From: Datisca glomerata
Taxonomy: Eukaryota > Streptophyta > Magnoliopsida > Cucurbitales > Datiscaceae
Assembly (NCBI GenBank): GCA_003255025.1
Contig: QANY01013855.1
Location: 1,579,524 to 1,643,523, forward strand
Length of the DNA stretch: 64,000 bases
Direction: 5' to 3'
This document shows, piece after piece, positions 8,291 through 21,015 of this stretch. The position numbers and the translations under genes were made by a program. The notes under the pieces were generated by a model. That model worked only from the letters and a program-made list of their open reading frames with translations. It was not told the origin of the DNA and searched no databases. How positions within the stretch are numbered: the stretch's first letter is position 1; each line of letters begins with the position of its first letter.

Positions 8291-11200
8291 AAATTAAATT
8301 GAAAATTTTTAACTAGTGACCGTCTGGGCCTTGTGTGGCCCAGATTGCTCCAAAACAAATCCAAGGGCCACAATGACCTATCATTCATGCAGGGGGAAAA
8401 CCCATGGCATGATAGAGATTTCGAATGACAAATTTTTGAATAAATGCTTAAAACGGGGGATCATTCTTCAATGCCGAGAACCTTTTTTTCCCGGCATTAA
8501 TGCTGGGATAATTAACAACCCTTGGATTTATTCTAATAAATCTATACCATTGATTAGTCTCTAGCCTTGAAACCAGATATTTCGGTTTCCTTTCACTTCC
8601 ACGTTTCCTCTATTCCTTTCATCATCTCTCCTTCAGGTTCAACTCTAAATTCTAGGGCAGGCGGACAAATCTGACACTTTCGCCATCCCTCAGGCGACTC
8701 CACCAAGCGGTTCCACCTTATGGTTATGCCTCCATCAGAGACTCTCATCATTCTCACTGTCAACCCTTGTTTCCATATCTCTCACAGGTGAGCTTCTCTC
8801 CGTCTTTCAAGCCTCCTCTCCTTTCCATATTTATCTCGCATGTTTTCTCCTCTCTGTCTAGCCACCATAAACTCTCTACACTATATGAGACAGCCAACGA
8901 GTCATGCGAGGATGCTTGCTTGAATTGGGTTTTTCGAGACCAAGTAGTGGGGATGTAGTCGACGGCAGAGACTGCGACTGAGATCGTTGGATAGCTACTA
9001 AAAGCTTTAAGGTATTAATCTTTGTTCAATCTATGTTCTACACCTTGTTCAAACAGTAGTGGAATCTGTGAAGCTAGTCCAATGCATTGTCTTCAAAGGA
9101 CTGCAAACATATGTCCTTTGATAATATGATCTCATTACACTGATTGTGGTGTAGGTTATTTTATTTATAAATTTAATTAGTATAAATGTTAACATAATAT
9201 GTGGAAGCAAATTATTGCATGAAGAAATAATATGTTGGCATCCACTATTGGGGTTAGTTTAAATTTAAGCCAAAAGAGTGTTTTCTTTTGCTTGTTTTGA
9301 TTCAGATCAATGATTTATGGGTGATGTGCCAGTGCCCAAAATATAAGTTATAGACAATTAGACCAAAAATAAAGACGATGTGGTCATATTCCTGGCATGC
9401 AGTTGTCTAATTTCTATCATGTGAAAGTCTAATAATTTGTGGTTTTGGACTCCTCCTTTTTTGTTATGGCCAGGTTTTATGCACAATGTTTTGATATTGT
9501 GTTGTGTCAAATATTTCATATCATATATTTGTAGCAATATTCTTTTTCTTCTTTCTTGTTGACTTATCATATCTCTTCAGATATTTTAGACATTTCTTAT
9601 TTTTTTGAGTAAATGTTCTATAATTGAAATTATGGTAGGAAAACTTTCATTCCAGGTGAACTTCCAACCCTTAATAACTGGGAGAATCGTCTGACCACAA
9701 TATTTCTTGAGGTAATCATGTACATGTTAAACTTGCATTGAATCTTTTACATTTATTTCACATATCTTATCGCATGATTACAATTTCCATTTAAGACAAA
9801 TTAAAAGGGCATTGGGTGAGGTTATGTGCATTGCCAACATGTTGAGCATATTGAGGGCCTTAAAGATTGGTGTGTTATTAGTTAAGTTGGTTGCTCATAT
9901 GTAAGATGTGTATTTATTTTGGAACTCTTATCTTTCAACAACATTTATAGTGCTAATTACCCAGAACCACTAGCTAATAATTAAGGTAACTCTTTATTAG
10001 CATGGCCGATAACTCTTTATTACTCAAGTTTTTGTTTTTGCTTAAGGTATCAAGGATATTTATATAGCCTTGGTAAGACAATCTATACATATATTCTATA
10101 GATGATCAGAATGCTTTAATTTGCATCATTGTTTTAATAGTTAATACTCATTTCTTATGTCGATTTCCAACAGGTTTGCTAAAAAATTGAGTACAAAATG
10201 TCTTGTCTCACTATGATGATTAAAGTGCACTCTTGGTACTTCAATTATAGGTGGCTCAAATTTTAAAGTACTTTTGTATTCAAAATTCGGAGAGCGTTAT
10301 CTATCAACAATCCTCTTCAATTCTATATTTTTTTATCATTTATGTTTTGGTCATCACACATGATATTTAAAGTAGTTGGGTATCAGAGTAATTAAAAGTC
10401 CAGAATATGCTGGTGAATGTTGAGTCCATGTTGGTTTCATTTTAATTTGTCTCGTTTTTATTTACTAGACAAATTAATTTGTGTTGAGTAACATGAAATG
10501 AATTGTGGATATCACGTAAAATCATCTAAAACCATGTCTAGTAATTATCAATAACAACTTTTATCGAGTTTATGAATAAGTGTTCAATTACTTTGGGAGT
10601 TGTTACTTCATCCAATCTAATTTCACATATAAGTGAATATCGCGAAAGTTTGATTTCACCCCTCTTTTCTTTACAATCAGCTCAACTGATGATCAAACAT
10701 GATCGCCTTCAATTTTTTCTCTCTTCTTTCTTCAAACAAAACATGAGCTCTCTTCTTTTTTTTTTTTCATTCTTCATCATCCTCTCTTCAACCCAAAACC
10801 AAGGGCACGCGATCTACAACTCAGGCGAATCCACTACCGATACAACTCTTAGCAAGGTCATGTACACAACGATTAGCTTCCCTTGGTGACATCGATCGAG
10901 CTCTCTTCTCTAGCCCTAGACTCCTAGAAGCTTTTCTCGTGATTTAGGGTTTTGGTTTGATATGTTCACGAATCCTTCAAGTTTAACGATACCCAGGTAT
11001 GATCAAACTCTCTTATTCAGCCCTAGATCATTTTTCTTCCTCTTGTTGAAGTTTCTGGATTTGAATGTTCATGGAGGAATGTTAGTATTTTTAGGACCTC
11101 TTTTGTTAAAGATTTGAAGAGAAAGATGTTTTAAGCTACTACATCAACTGAAAAACGTCAATTAGATACCTAGATTTTGCTCATTCTTTTTATGATTCAA

Positions 11201-12027
11201 GAATTCTTTGTCATTTTTGCTGGAATTTTGTTTCTGTTTGGCTATGGGGGAAAATGATTGATTTTTTTGTTCTGTTTCTATGCTCTGTCATTTTGGCTGT
11301 TTATTTAGTTTCTGATTTATTTTATTTTGTATGCTCCTTACTTAATTTATAATGGATTATAAAATTTGCTAGATAGTTTACTCATTTTAAATGATATGAT
11401 CGCTAGGTTGAAATTTCAGTCATCATGGTAAGAAAACATGATAAATTTTGGGAATATGGACTATGCTTGTGGCATTTCTAGAATGATTTTTATTGTAATT
11501 GATGGGCTTTGCTTTTTCATTATATTTTGGTATCTTGATCTATATTTGTAAGTTCTTTATCCAAATTTATGCTGAATTATTTAAAAGAACATTTTAGACA
11601 TGTTTAGTGACTGAATTTCACCATATTATACATGCCGAAAAATACTCCATAATTTGTGTCGTCCGCGAATTAAGTATCTATGTTGTTTTAAAAAAAGGTA
11701 TGCCAACATCTTCTTTCTTTTAGTTCTTCTTAATTTGCTTTCAAGCAAGTGAGATAGCTAGAGAATGAAGATGTGAGAGAGAGAGGGAGAAAAAAAAAAG
11801 CTTTATGGGATTGTGGTAGTGCCTATCATAAGGTTAATTGCTCATATCGAAATTAATATCTTCTTAGTTAGGCATTTCATACTTTACATATTTCTTACAC
11901 TAGATCTAAGAAAATGTGAATGGATCTTCATATTTGTTGAGCCGAAATGCTAATATGATTATGCATTTTTACCAGATAGGAGGCCATGCATATTTTTTTT
12001 GGCTAATCTCTATAGAGAGTGTGTTGT
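8291..12027. other. Noncoding stretch without a supported gene
   Basis: AT-rich DNA. At 8560-8960 there is a CT-rich, 5'-UTR-like stretch. At 10900-11000 a similar one precedes a good GTATGATC donor. These could be first-exon remnants of a captured gene, but I find no coding continuation. Nothing else is recognisable. Confidence 0.4.
10744..10889 (+). CDS. Doubtful small ORF with a signal-peptide-like start
   Basis: An internal ATG opens 48 codons. The start is hydrophobic (MSSLLFFFSFFIILSS), resembling a secretion signal, and a short polar tail ends in SFPW. The hydrophobic run comes largely from a T homopolymer, so it could be chance. A possible AAG-GTCATG donor near 10855 would make it a first exon. 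No family is recognised and no downstream exon is found. Low support. Confidence 0.18.
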
Positions 12028-12297
12028 GGATGTTCTTAGTTAGATCTATTTTGTTTAGCTAGCTTTGTTAAGTTTGTTTATTTTATATAGCAACCTTGTT
12101 GTGATCGCTCAGCTGACATATGTAGATCATTATAAATATATCTATGATGACTATAGTATTATGGATGTTCTTAGTTAGATCTATTTTGTTTAGCTAGTTT
12201 TGAGAAGTTTATTTATTTTATATAGCAACCTTGTTGTGATCGCTCAACTAACATATGTAGATCATTATAAATATATCTATGATGACTATAGTATTAT
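12028..12297. repeat. Tandem duplication of 135 bp
   Basis: 12028-12162 and 12163-12297 are about 95% identical. Both contain GGATGTTCTTAGTTAGATC, then TATAGCAACCTTGTTGTGATCG and TATCTATGATGACTATAG. This is a recent two-copy duplication in noncoding DNA. Confidence 0.92.
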
Positions 12298-13425
12298 AAG
12301 ACAATAAAATATATGATTGTAGAACAGTTTGGTATACTAGCCGAGTTGCCTTTGTATATGAAATGATTTGTGTATTCCAGTGACATTTTGGTGTAATGCT
12401 TCTTTACTTCATTATTTATGTTTTGGCAAAAGGGTTGGATTATGTTCATGTCTTAATGTTGTGGATTGCTCTTGAAAAATAAGATTAATATTTTATTATA
12501 GTTAAAATAGATTTACTTGAGAACATAACATTGGTTTGAAGTTGGATTTTCACTCAATTTTAAAGTGCCTCCTTATTCTTTTACAGTGAAACCTCTTGAT
12601 TATTGGTCATCAATAGGGAAGACTTGTCGGCATTGACAAAGTTGGTAGTCATTTACTTCTGGAATGTGAACTCGTATAAGAATTTATGTCTCAATATCAT
12701 TAGATTGAATTGGATTTACTTAATCAAATGAAACTTACTATGTTGTAGACTAGTTTTTCATTTTTTACCTTTTTCATGTTTCTATACGGAATATTATAGT
12801 TGGAAGGAGATATTATTTGAGGTTGTTTTCTTTCATGGAAACTATGTTATTTCAAGTGTATGTTTGTTATTAGATGAGTACCATTGTACAAGTTATCCTT
12901 CAAGCAATCATATACAATGAAAGGTTCTACTTTAGAGAGAACTACACGATCAACATCATTTTTTGTATGATTATAGAGATTTTCACATTTATAGAGTTTT
13001 TAACTATCTTACCTACATGGTGAAAATTTACTAATATGATTATTTTAACATGATAAATTGTAAAAAAAAATTAGAGAAGAGCATATTGCAACTAGATCAA
13101 CTCAGTTTCTTAAATTCTCTAAATTCTTTACATAACCATATTTTCGTGAAATCTTGCGTCGATTTTGCAAGCCATTGACATTCACATCATATTTATCACT
13201 TATTATGATTGTTGATATATGTCACTTCCAATTAATTCGTTATCTCAAATAGTCATTGCATAAACCTGATTAATAACATAATAGGAGCAAATGTATACAA
13301 GAACATAACATTATGAACATTAATTTAATAGCACATAGGACCTTAGCATTCTCACTAGATGATGCTCAATCAATTATAAATTAGTATCAGGGATAATCAT
13401 GATAAGAAGGCATTGTCACAAGACT
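12298..13425. other. Noncoding AT-rich stretch
   Basis: No open frame, repeat or RNA gene is supported here. Confidence 0.4.
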
Positions 13426-14440
13426 AGATTTGACTATTGTAACATATATTTCAGATGACTAACACAAATGTGAACGTGAAGAAGGCACACGATGATTTCT
13501 TTGAATACTTATAAGTAAATAATGATATCATCAATTTAATGTTACATATTTTCATATCAATTGTTGCAATGTTAATGTTTTTTATAATTCAAATAGTGCG
13601 AAAGAATGTGCTAAAATCGGGCGGCAGGCAGAGAGATTAAGGGTGTTGAAGTAAGTATATTTAAACAAACATTACATTATAACATGGAACTGATAAATTT
13701 TGATTATAATTGAAGTGAGTTTGGGATATGTAGACACAAATATATCTAGGTAAGTTATGGAAAAGTTGACATAGTAATCGAAACTCAATTATTTCAAGGA
13801 TAATGAAATCCATGCCCTTAAAAGCGGAGCAGAACAATCTGGTCCTAGTCATCCGAGAATGCCTGCCTTTAAACGGAAGTTACTCACACATTGTATACCC
13901 GAGAATTTTTGCTCCAACTCTCCATTCCTAAGGTCGTTTGATCGAAGAATATATTCCTCTGTTGGTGCATATCCACTTGGATCACCTGCTTTAGTGCTTA
14001 GATTAGTAGATGTGGCTTGTGAGATCAGTGGAAGAAGTGAAAAGGCAGGCTTGCGAAAATGACTGAGAAGCTGACCAATAGTACAAACACGTGAACCAAT
14101 CTCACTTCTCTCCCGCTCTGAGCTGATGAGAACCAGACTGGTGTGCGGATATTGTTGTAAATGTTGATGAGGGGAAGAGGAGAGCGGTCATGGAGATGAG
14201 ATTCAGAGGGTTGTTGGATATTAAATGCCACAAGCCAAAGAGGAACTTCTTGCAGCAACTATTAGGTTGCTTCGATACAGTCATTCGCACATTGAATGTC
14301 CATGGGTCGACATTTAAAGTCACCACAGATGATGTGACTTTAATACTGGGCATCTTTGATGGTGGGTAGGATATCGAATTCGAGGGTGATGTGAATGAGA
14401 TAAAAGATCTAAAGGCAAAGTGGGTGACGCCAAGGGTGAT
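13425..14440 (+). pseudogene. N-terminal part of a Ulp1-associated MULE protein (copy 1)
   Basis: Collinear with the reverse complement of 29280-30120. A short exon region (about 13450-13640, with GTGCGAAAGAATGTGC) is followed by AAFKRKLLTHC-like coding (13859 on), where copy 2 has AFKHKLLTHCTPEKF. After this come the block around 14190-14330 (GGLLDIKCRK-like) and the FKVTTDDVTLILGIFDGG-like block (14305-14370). In plants this arrangement marks the N-terminal domain of transposon proteins that end in a C48 peptidase. The frame is broken many times, and the similarity stops abruptly at about 14440, where a FAR1 fragment begins. Confidence 0.68.
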
Positions 14441-14444
14441 ATTC

Positions 14445-14830
14445 CGGTGAACGCCTTCTTTTGAGCAAACCCATCCCTGCAACATAGCTTTCTCCATATC
14501 TGTTCTTGCAATTATCATCTTTCTGTACACTGAACCCAACATCGACTGCATATGTATAGTATAAATCTTCGACCTCTTGTAACGCATCAAATTTTTCACC
14601 AATGACATTTTCATTTCACAAGTTTGCTAATGAGGATGAACTCGGTCGCATATTTGTCTCACCCCATTTTATGGATACATCATGATGACTCATCTTCGAA
14701 TATGCTTAACTATATTGAAAAAAAAATTGAAGTTGATGAAATATGCCAAAAATTGAAGTAGAAAGTTTAAGAAAATAAAAAAAGCGTAAAAAGAATTCAT
14801 AATATGTTTCTTAGTCAACGCAGGAAGCGA
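14445..14830 (-). pseudogene. FAR1-type transposase N-terminus, truncated copy
   Basis: This matches 6255-6640 closely, with the same orientation and collinearity. It covers the FAR1 domain start (the WVCSKE-like block near 14450-14480, then the YTIHMQSMLGSVYRK frame) and its upstream region. It ends at AGTCAACGC, the same place where the 6.6-kb copy changes partner, which suggests a common module boundary. Confidence 0.75.
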
Positions 14831-15234
14831 GCATGATCAGGTGCAGAAAAAAAAACTAAGGAATTTGAAAGTAAAAAATAGTTGAAGTTATGTTCATAAA
14901 CTAAGAACTCATAAAGCATCAAACTTATGTTCATAATCTTAAAAAATAATCAAAATGAAACAAAAATTACATTTTCGGTGTAGCCGATCACTTAGTTGGA
15001 GTTGAAATGAAAATCCAAACAAAGAAATTGAAGAAGCAAGTGTATTTGAAGTGGAGCGCAATTGAGAAGTAGTGTTTTGTTGAGTGAAAATTTGAATTTT
15101 AAGGGTAGCAATTGAGAAGTAGTGTTTAGTTGAGTGAAAAATTGAATTTTAAGGGTGGTTTATGAAGAGTAATTGCCCATATTAATTGCAAGACCACCAG
15201 ACGCCAACCAAATGCCAAACAATCTGTAAATGTA

Positions 15235-15565
15235 TTGACACGGGCTAAACGCCACTGTGATTGGGCCAAATGCCATACAAGAATGGCGAGTCTCCATTGA
15301 AGAATGGCGTTTGGGGTCCAATTTGTCCTTTTGGACCCCAAACGCTAGTCACAGTGGCGTTTGCCCCATGTCCAAGTGATACGGGCCAAACGCCATTCAA
15401 GAATGGCGAGTCGCCATTGAAGAATGGCGTTAAGGTCCAACTGGTCATTTTTGGACCCCCAACTCCAATCACAGTGGTGTTTGGTCCCGTGTCCAAGTGT
15501 CATGGGCCAAACGCCATTCAAGAATGGCGAGTCACCGTTATAGAATGGCGTGTGGAGTCCAAGTG
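15235..15565. repeat. Hairpin-rich satellite, about 125-bp units, nearly three copies
   Basis: Each unit carries GGGCCAAACGCCATTCAAGAATGGCGAGT, split here as GGGCCAAACGCCATTC and GAATGGCGAGT, so CGCCATTC and GAATGGCG form an 8-bp stem. It continues with a CATTGAAGAATGGCGT-like block and an internal inverted pair around GGTCCAA and TTGGACC. The units begin near 15261, 15386 and 15507. Related GAATGGCGTTTGG words occur at 7400 and 19900, at the transposon ends. Confidence 0.85.
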
Positions 15566-16063
15566 GATAAAATTCAAGAAATGCGAGTTAATTCCTTTAT
15601 ATTTTATTTTGTTAAAACTTCCAATTTGATATAACATTCTTATGTTTTGCAACCGTAAAAATTCCACAAGCAAAGTTGTTTCCACTTCCAATATCTTCTT
15701 ACTCTCAACAACATCATCAAAGTTGATAGAAGGAAGATTTGTAAATTTTATCCAGTTAAAAAATACAACAATACATTGAACGAACTTTGAATCCAGTTTA
15801 AAATTATAAACAACGATTCGACAGAACCTCCTCATAAATATTAGAAATTCCACAATCAAAATACATATTTATATATCCATAATATATTTGTCCAACCAAA
15901 TGCGGCCAGAATTTAATAACTTCAAAAATACCCTCAACAAAGTTAGAATCAAGTTTAAAATTGACGGAGAGTATAAAAAGTTGATAAAGCATCATGATGT
16001 AACTCTTCTCTTTTTCGATAAAGCATCATGTGATTGCTTTGTACGTCGTTCATGTTCTCGTTC

Positions 16064-16190
16064 CGATTCAGTTTGTTCATCGGTGTCATCATCATGGTCA
16101 TCATCATTAACTGAATCTTCCCCATTGTCATCATGGTCATCATCATTAACTGAATCTTCCCCATTGTCATCATGGACATCATCATCATCT
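16064..16190 (-). repeat. Tandem 39-bp repeats encoding an acidic tail
   Basis: On the - strand the unit DDDHDDNGEDSVN appears twice in tandem with a third degenerate unit on either side. The + strand unit is TCATCATGGTCATCATCATT. The tail precedes a basic stretch (EREHERR). The + strand Ser-rich frame at 15888-16220 is its antisense. Confidence 0.8.
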
Positions 16191-18189
16191 TCATCATCAC
16201 CCCCATGCCTACTTCCTTAAGTTTCATACATTTGCAGGCGTCTTTGCAACTTTGCCTACAAGTTTACATACCTAAAATTTCAGCTAAGAGTAAATTTGAA
16301 TATTGTGGTTTCAAACTAAAAAAACAATTAGGGAAAGATAGGTGATTACAATTTTCTTATCCTTCTTTTGCATTGATTCTTTGGCCTTTTCCATCGCCTT
16401 CACCATCGTTTCATGTGCACTTAACATTTTATTAAAGAACTGTTGCCTGAGACTGGTAATCATGCGCATCATGCTAGCAGTACATGTCATTGGCACCTAC
16501 ATTATTTGAACTGCGCGTTAATAAGATATTCAATGACTAGATAATAAATATTAACATCATGACTCACATAATCGACATCATCTGATGGAAGACCCAAGAC
16601 TAGAAGATCTTCTGGAATGTCAACCGTCTCACTACCACCATCTGTGTGTGGAACCATTATCTGCCACTATGGTAGTTGAGTTTCAGTCACTCTTATATCA
16701 TCAACGGTCGCTATAGCCGTCCCTGATGCTCCTGGTGCTCCTACGATTGTTATGGTTGCTTGTGCTATTGCATATACCACGTAGATTACAAATTTAGATT
16801 ATTGTATAACAATATCACTAGTCACCTATATTTAAAAACCAGTACAAGACGTTTAGCAACTGCGAAGATGAAGATGCCCCATCATAGTTGTAAGACAACC
16901 ACATTTTCTAGAAATCATCATAAGTATCTTCGTCATCACCATCTTCATAATTGATGAAGTGTGGCGCTTTTAAACCTCCAAGACCACCAATCAAATCTTC
17001 TTTGGAATATGGTTGATCACATAACATTGAAGGTGGGGGTTTGACTGGGATTAACGGCTCCTGGGATACCAAACTTTGCCGTGCAACGCGCTCACCCAAG
17101 TAACATGCTCTACAGTAGCTCCTTGTAGCAAGATCCTCAAGGTGGTATGAGGTATACTATCGTGGCAATAGTCCAACAAGTTTGCATGTTCTCCCTAAAG
17201 GTTCTAGTTACTCTACAAGTTCAAAAATAAATAGCTCGGTAATAAACATTACTCATACTCAAAAGGTAGGACCATATGGGAATTGATCAAATGAAACACA
17301 TACCTCATGGGGACTCACATATCTAAGATTAATACAGAATTCTTTAAAGTTGTGACCAACATCCCTTGTTCCCGAGTCATTGTCTATCTGACGTGCAGCT
17401 CTCGGGAAAGTGACTAGACCGCCCACTAGTCTGCTCAGTGTAAAAAGCAAAACGTATTCACAAGCCCATACCTCACATGCTCTTTAGAAACCCCCAGTCG
17501 CTACACTTTTCCCGCAACATAATGCATCCATATTGCAATACAATACAAACAACGCCGAGGCTGGGGAGGAAGTACAAATAGACTTTGTTGCACTTGTCAC
17601 AAAAATGATACTTCCCAAGAGCACTAGAAGAAATGATACCACCAATATTTTCTCCTTCTCAGAAATAGTACACTCATAATTAACATATTTATTGAAAATC
17701 CATTTATAACTAACTTTTTTTCTAGAAGCTTCAACAATGGTTTGTCGACTAGCTTCCGTAGTGCTTTCTTGTTATTGTACAGATCCAAATCGTAGTCTAG
17801 CCGTCGACTAGCGACTTTAAGGTTGGTATCATAGCAAAGTATGGAGGGTTCATCGTCATTTCACCTACTTCATCCAAATGAATGGTGTGGCTTGTATTCC
17901 ACCATTTCTAGGCCAGGCTCTTCAAGAAGACGTGATCCATCTGTCTCATTTTCAAGATACTTATAAAGTATCTAAACCAGGAAGCATCGACGTTCCTTTT
18001 CATATTTTCAGGTAGCATACTTTACCACGTGGGTATCAGTGTGGTGTTCCCAAAACCACATACACCATCCTCATAGAACTCAGCCTAGGAAACAAAAATT
18101 TAAGTCATGACTCAATGAAAAAGTAGTGTGAAGAAAGATGTATTACATAGGAAAAAATATCAATAAAAGCAATAACTATAATCTATAAT

Positions 18190-18700
18190 CTCTGTTGTGA
18201 CATGTCGTCAAACACCTTACGGGCACATAAAGATACACTATAATTTTTCATCCGGAACTTATATCGCTACCAATAATCATACATTTCTAGAAGCATCACA
18301 TAAAAACACCCAATTTTCAAAATGATTCAAGTATATTTGGTGTTTTAACACTAAAACACATAATAACAAAATTTGTCACAGAATAAACTTACATTTTCTT
18401 TCCTTGGATGGGACATAAAATTTCATCGAACATGTTACGGGCATTCATATAAATATAGTGTAGACCCTAGTGTGGCATTTTATCAAACACCTTATGGACA
18501 ACGACAAAATATGCCATATAATTCATTATGACATTTCGTCGAACATTTTACGGCACTAAAAAAATACTATAGTTTTTCATCCGACACATATATTTCTACC
18601 AAAAACCATACAATTCTACAATCATCACATAAAAGACACCCAATTTACAGATCGAATCAAGTATCTATTAGGTGACGTATAGCACATAAAAATTCAAGAT
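18190..18700. repeat. Direct repeat, two units about 340 bp apart
   Basis: 18190-18375 and 18530-18690 share ACATTTCGTCGAACATTTTACG-like starts, then ACTATAGTTTTTCATCCG-like blocks and CATCACATAAAAACACCCA. A third partial unit begins near 18420. Noncoding; it lies in the probable first intron of the preceding gene. Confidence 0.75.
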
Positions 18701-19869
18701 CTTTAAAGAAAACTTACTTCTTGTTTGCTTGGGTGATAAATATGCTCCATTGGAGCAATATGAAGAATATGGCTAGTAAGATTTTGATTCTTTGGATGAA
18801 ATCTTTTCACCTCATAACTGATGCATCGTACGAGCCTTTCAAACCACTCGAACTCTGCACCGTTGAACTCAATGTTGCCTTTGTAACTTTATGCTTTCCT
18901 CTTGCCATTTTTTGTGAAAAATACAATATTAGAATGATATGGGGTTTGGGTCGCAGGTTGGACAGATTTGGCTCGGGGGTTGCAAGGTATGTGCGAAATG
19001 AGAGATTGCAGATTTGACTCGTGTGTTGCCACGGATTTTGCTCGGGTTGGACGGATTTTGAGCTATGAAGAGATGAAGATGAAGAGATGAAGAAGAAATG
19101 ATGAGAGTAGAGTGTTTCAGTGACGATGAATGAAGTGTTGAGAGAGGGGGAAGGGTGGGTATCAGATTTTTTAGGAAGGGGAGTAGGGTTTTTTAAGTTT
19201 GGGGGTTAATTTTGATAAGAAAATAAGGTTAGATTTGACAAATATATTTATAGGGTTATAAATTAAAATGTAAATGAGCTAATTTTCCAACTTTTATGGG
19301 TTTATAAGTCTAAAATAAAAGGTTAAATATCAAATTTTAATATTTAATTACAAACTTTTACTGGATTTGTTCGATTTAACAGTAAACTACGACCTTAAGG
19401 GTTATACGTGTTTGTAAAACCGATAAACATGATTTACTGGTCATCATAATATCACGACCTATAATTATATATGGTGTAAACACGTCTCACTTGATACTTG
19501 TCACAAAAACACAACAACATTTTCAATGACAACTTTTAACGAGTTTATGTATAAGTGTTTAATTGTTTCGAGAATCCTTATTTAATCCAATCTAATTTAA
19601 CTTATTAAGTGAATATGGTGAATGTTTTCATTTCATAGAATGAGTTTGTTCTATTTTCATCGATGATTTGTCTGGTGTATGGTAATTAATTAAAATAATT
19701 TCAAATTTTGGATATTTAGTGGAGATGGAGATTAGGGCCCAAAAACTGGCGATTGGGGCTAATAAATTGGTGTTTATGACCCTCATAGGAAATCCCTTTT
19801 TAAATTATGGTGTTTAGGGGGTAAATTGGCAATTAGAGGCAATAAACTAGCGTTTGACAACAAAGAATG

Positions 19870-20230
19870 TCGATTTACACCTTCAGGATAGAGTTTGGAG
19901 GTTGAAGAATGACGTTTGGAGGTTGAAGAATGACGTTTGGAGGGTAAAGAGTGGCGATTGGGTTTTTTGGTATTCACCAAATTCGTAGTGGGGTACAAAG
20001 AGAATCTTGAGGGGTTTGCAAAAAATCAAAAATATTTTTTTTTTGGAGGTTCACCAAAATGTATTGAGGTTTACCAAATATGTACTGGAGTTCACCAAAT
20101 ATGTACTGGAGTTCACCAAATACATATAAAATTAATAAATCTTGGAGGGGTTCACAAAAATTGACTTTGTACGTATTTGGTGAACCCCAGTACGCAATTG
20201 ATGAACACCAATGCATATTGGGTGTACAAG
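19870..20230. repeat. Transposon-end array related to 7.4-7.7 kb
   Basis: GGTTGAAGAATGACGTTTGG occurs twice (19899 and 19921). It is followed by GTGGCGATTGGGTTTTTTGG, GGGGTACAAAGAGAATCTTG, and forward then reverse TTCACCAAATATGTA units. The arrangement matches 7395-7690 almost base for base. Confidence 0.85.
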
Positions 20231-20395
20231 AAGTCTTGACATCTAGAGCAGTTCACGATGCACTACACAGTGTGTTACAAGATCATCTTGTAGTCATCCT
20301 GTAGTGTACACAATGACTACAAGATCGTTGTATAGTACATCACGAACATCTTGAGCAGTTCACGATGCACTACAAGATGATCTTGTAAACTTCTT
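20220..20395. repeat. Palindromic array next to the MuDR-type transposase start
   Basis: It contains TACAAGATCATCTTGTA (8-bp arms round one base) and TACAAGATGATCTTGTA. GCAGTTCACGATGCACTACA is present twice (20249 and 20357). It is of the same class as the arrays at 21657, 24897 and 25385. Confidence 0.8.
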
Positions 20396-20935
20396 CTACA
20401 TTTTTTTTACATTTAGAAACTGACTTTCTTCATTGACATATATATAAATATGTCTGAAGTTTGAATTTGTAATTCATGATGGAGATTGGGAGAAAACGGG
20501 TACATCCTGGTCTTTTAGTGGAGAGAATTCCAAACTGTTGGAGATATCTACAAACTGTACTTACCACGAGCTATCTGGTATATTGCACGAAGAACTTCAC
20601 ATAGACGCCTCAAAGTATGATCTATCCATCAAATTTCTTTATAGAACTCATGTCCCCCTGCTGAAAGTCTAAGTGAACGTATCAGAATCGCTTCGAACTC
20701 CATTATTTGTCAGTGCCAAGCCTACTTTTTTTACAAGTCAGAGTTGGGTTCCTGAAATTATAATGTCAAAATAACATATGCATGAAAGAATTCCTCGTTT
20801 TGAGAGTGTTAATCACTTTGATAGGAACTATCATTATCTTGGGAGAGATGACAATCGATTTGTTCATATCGATTTGTTCATGACGATAATGATGTTTTTT
20901 TATGATGATGATTTTGATCAGGGGGCGTATGATGA

Positions 20936-21015
20936 AGCCATCCGTGGAGATGACCTTGATGAAGTCATCCGTGGAGATGACCCTGATGAATTCATCCGTG
21001 GAGATGGCCCACGAC
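20936..21015 (+). repeat. Short 27-bp tandem repeats in the transposase N-terminal region
   Basis: CATCCGTGGAGATGACC occurs three times with period 27, encoding DEVIRGDDP-type units (IRGDDLDEV, IRGDDPDEF, IRGDGP). Confidence 0.85.

Larger units (their letters stand above)
15950..18912 (-). pseudogene. Decayed transposon-type gene with coiled coil and acidic tail (possibly plant-mobile-domain-like)
   Basis: Read from an ATG at 18912 downward, it opens with MARGKHKVTKATLSS. Further on there are blocks NGFSINMLIM (17.7 kb) and SRLVGGLVTFPRAARQIDND (17.4 kb). LGERVARQSLVSQEPLIP (17.1 kb) resembles the C-terminal stretch of plant-mobile-domain proteins. A helical LRQQFFNKMLSAHETMVKAM segment (16.5-16.31 kb) follows, then an acidic tail at 16.2-16.05 kb. 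The order fits the plant-mobile or Ulp1-associated transposon proteins, but I cannot name the family firmly. Stops and shifts are frequent. The gene shares 17145-17850 with 6640-7385. Confidence 0.5.

Noticed and set aside
15245..15629. Open frames on both strands in the 15-kb satellite
   Set aside because: Repeat-driven frames with no domain; the repeats are hairpin DNA.
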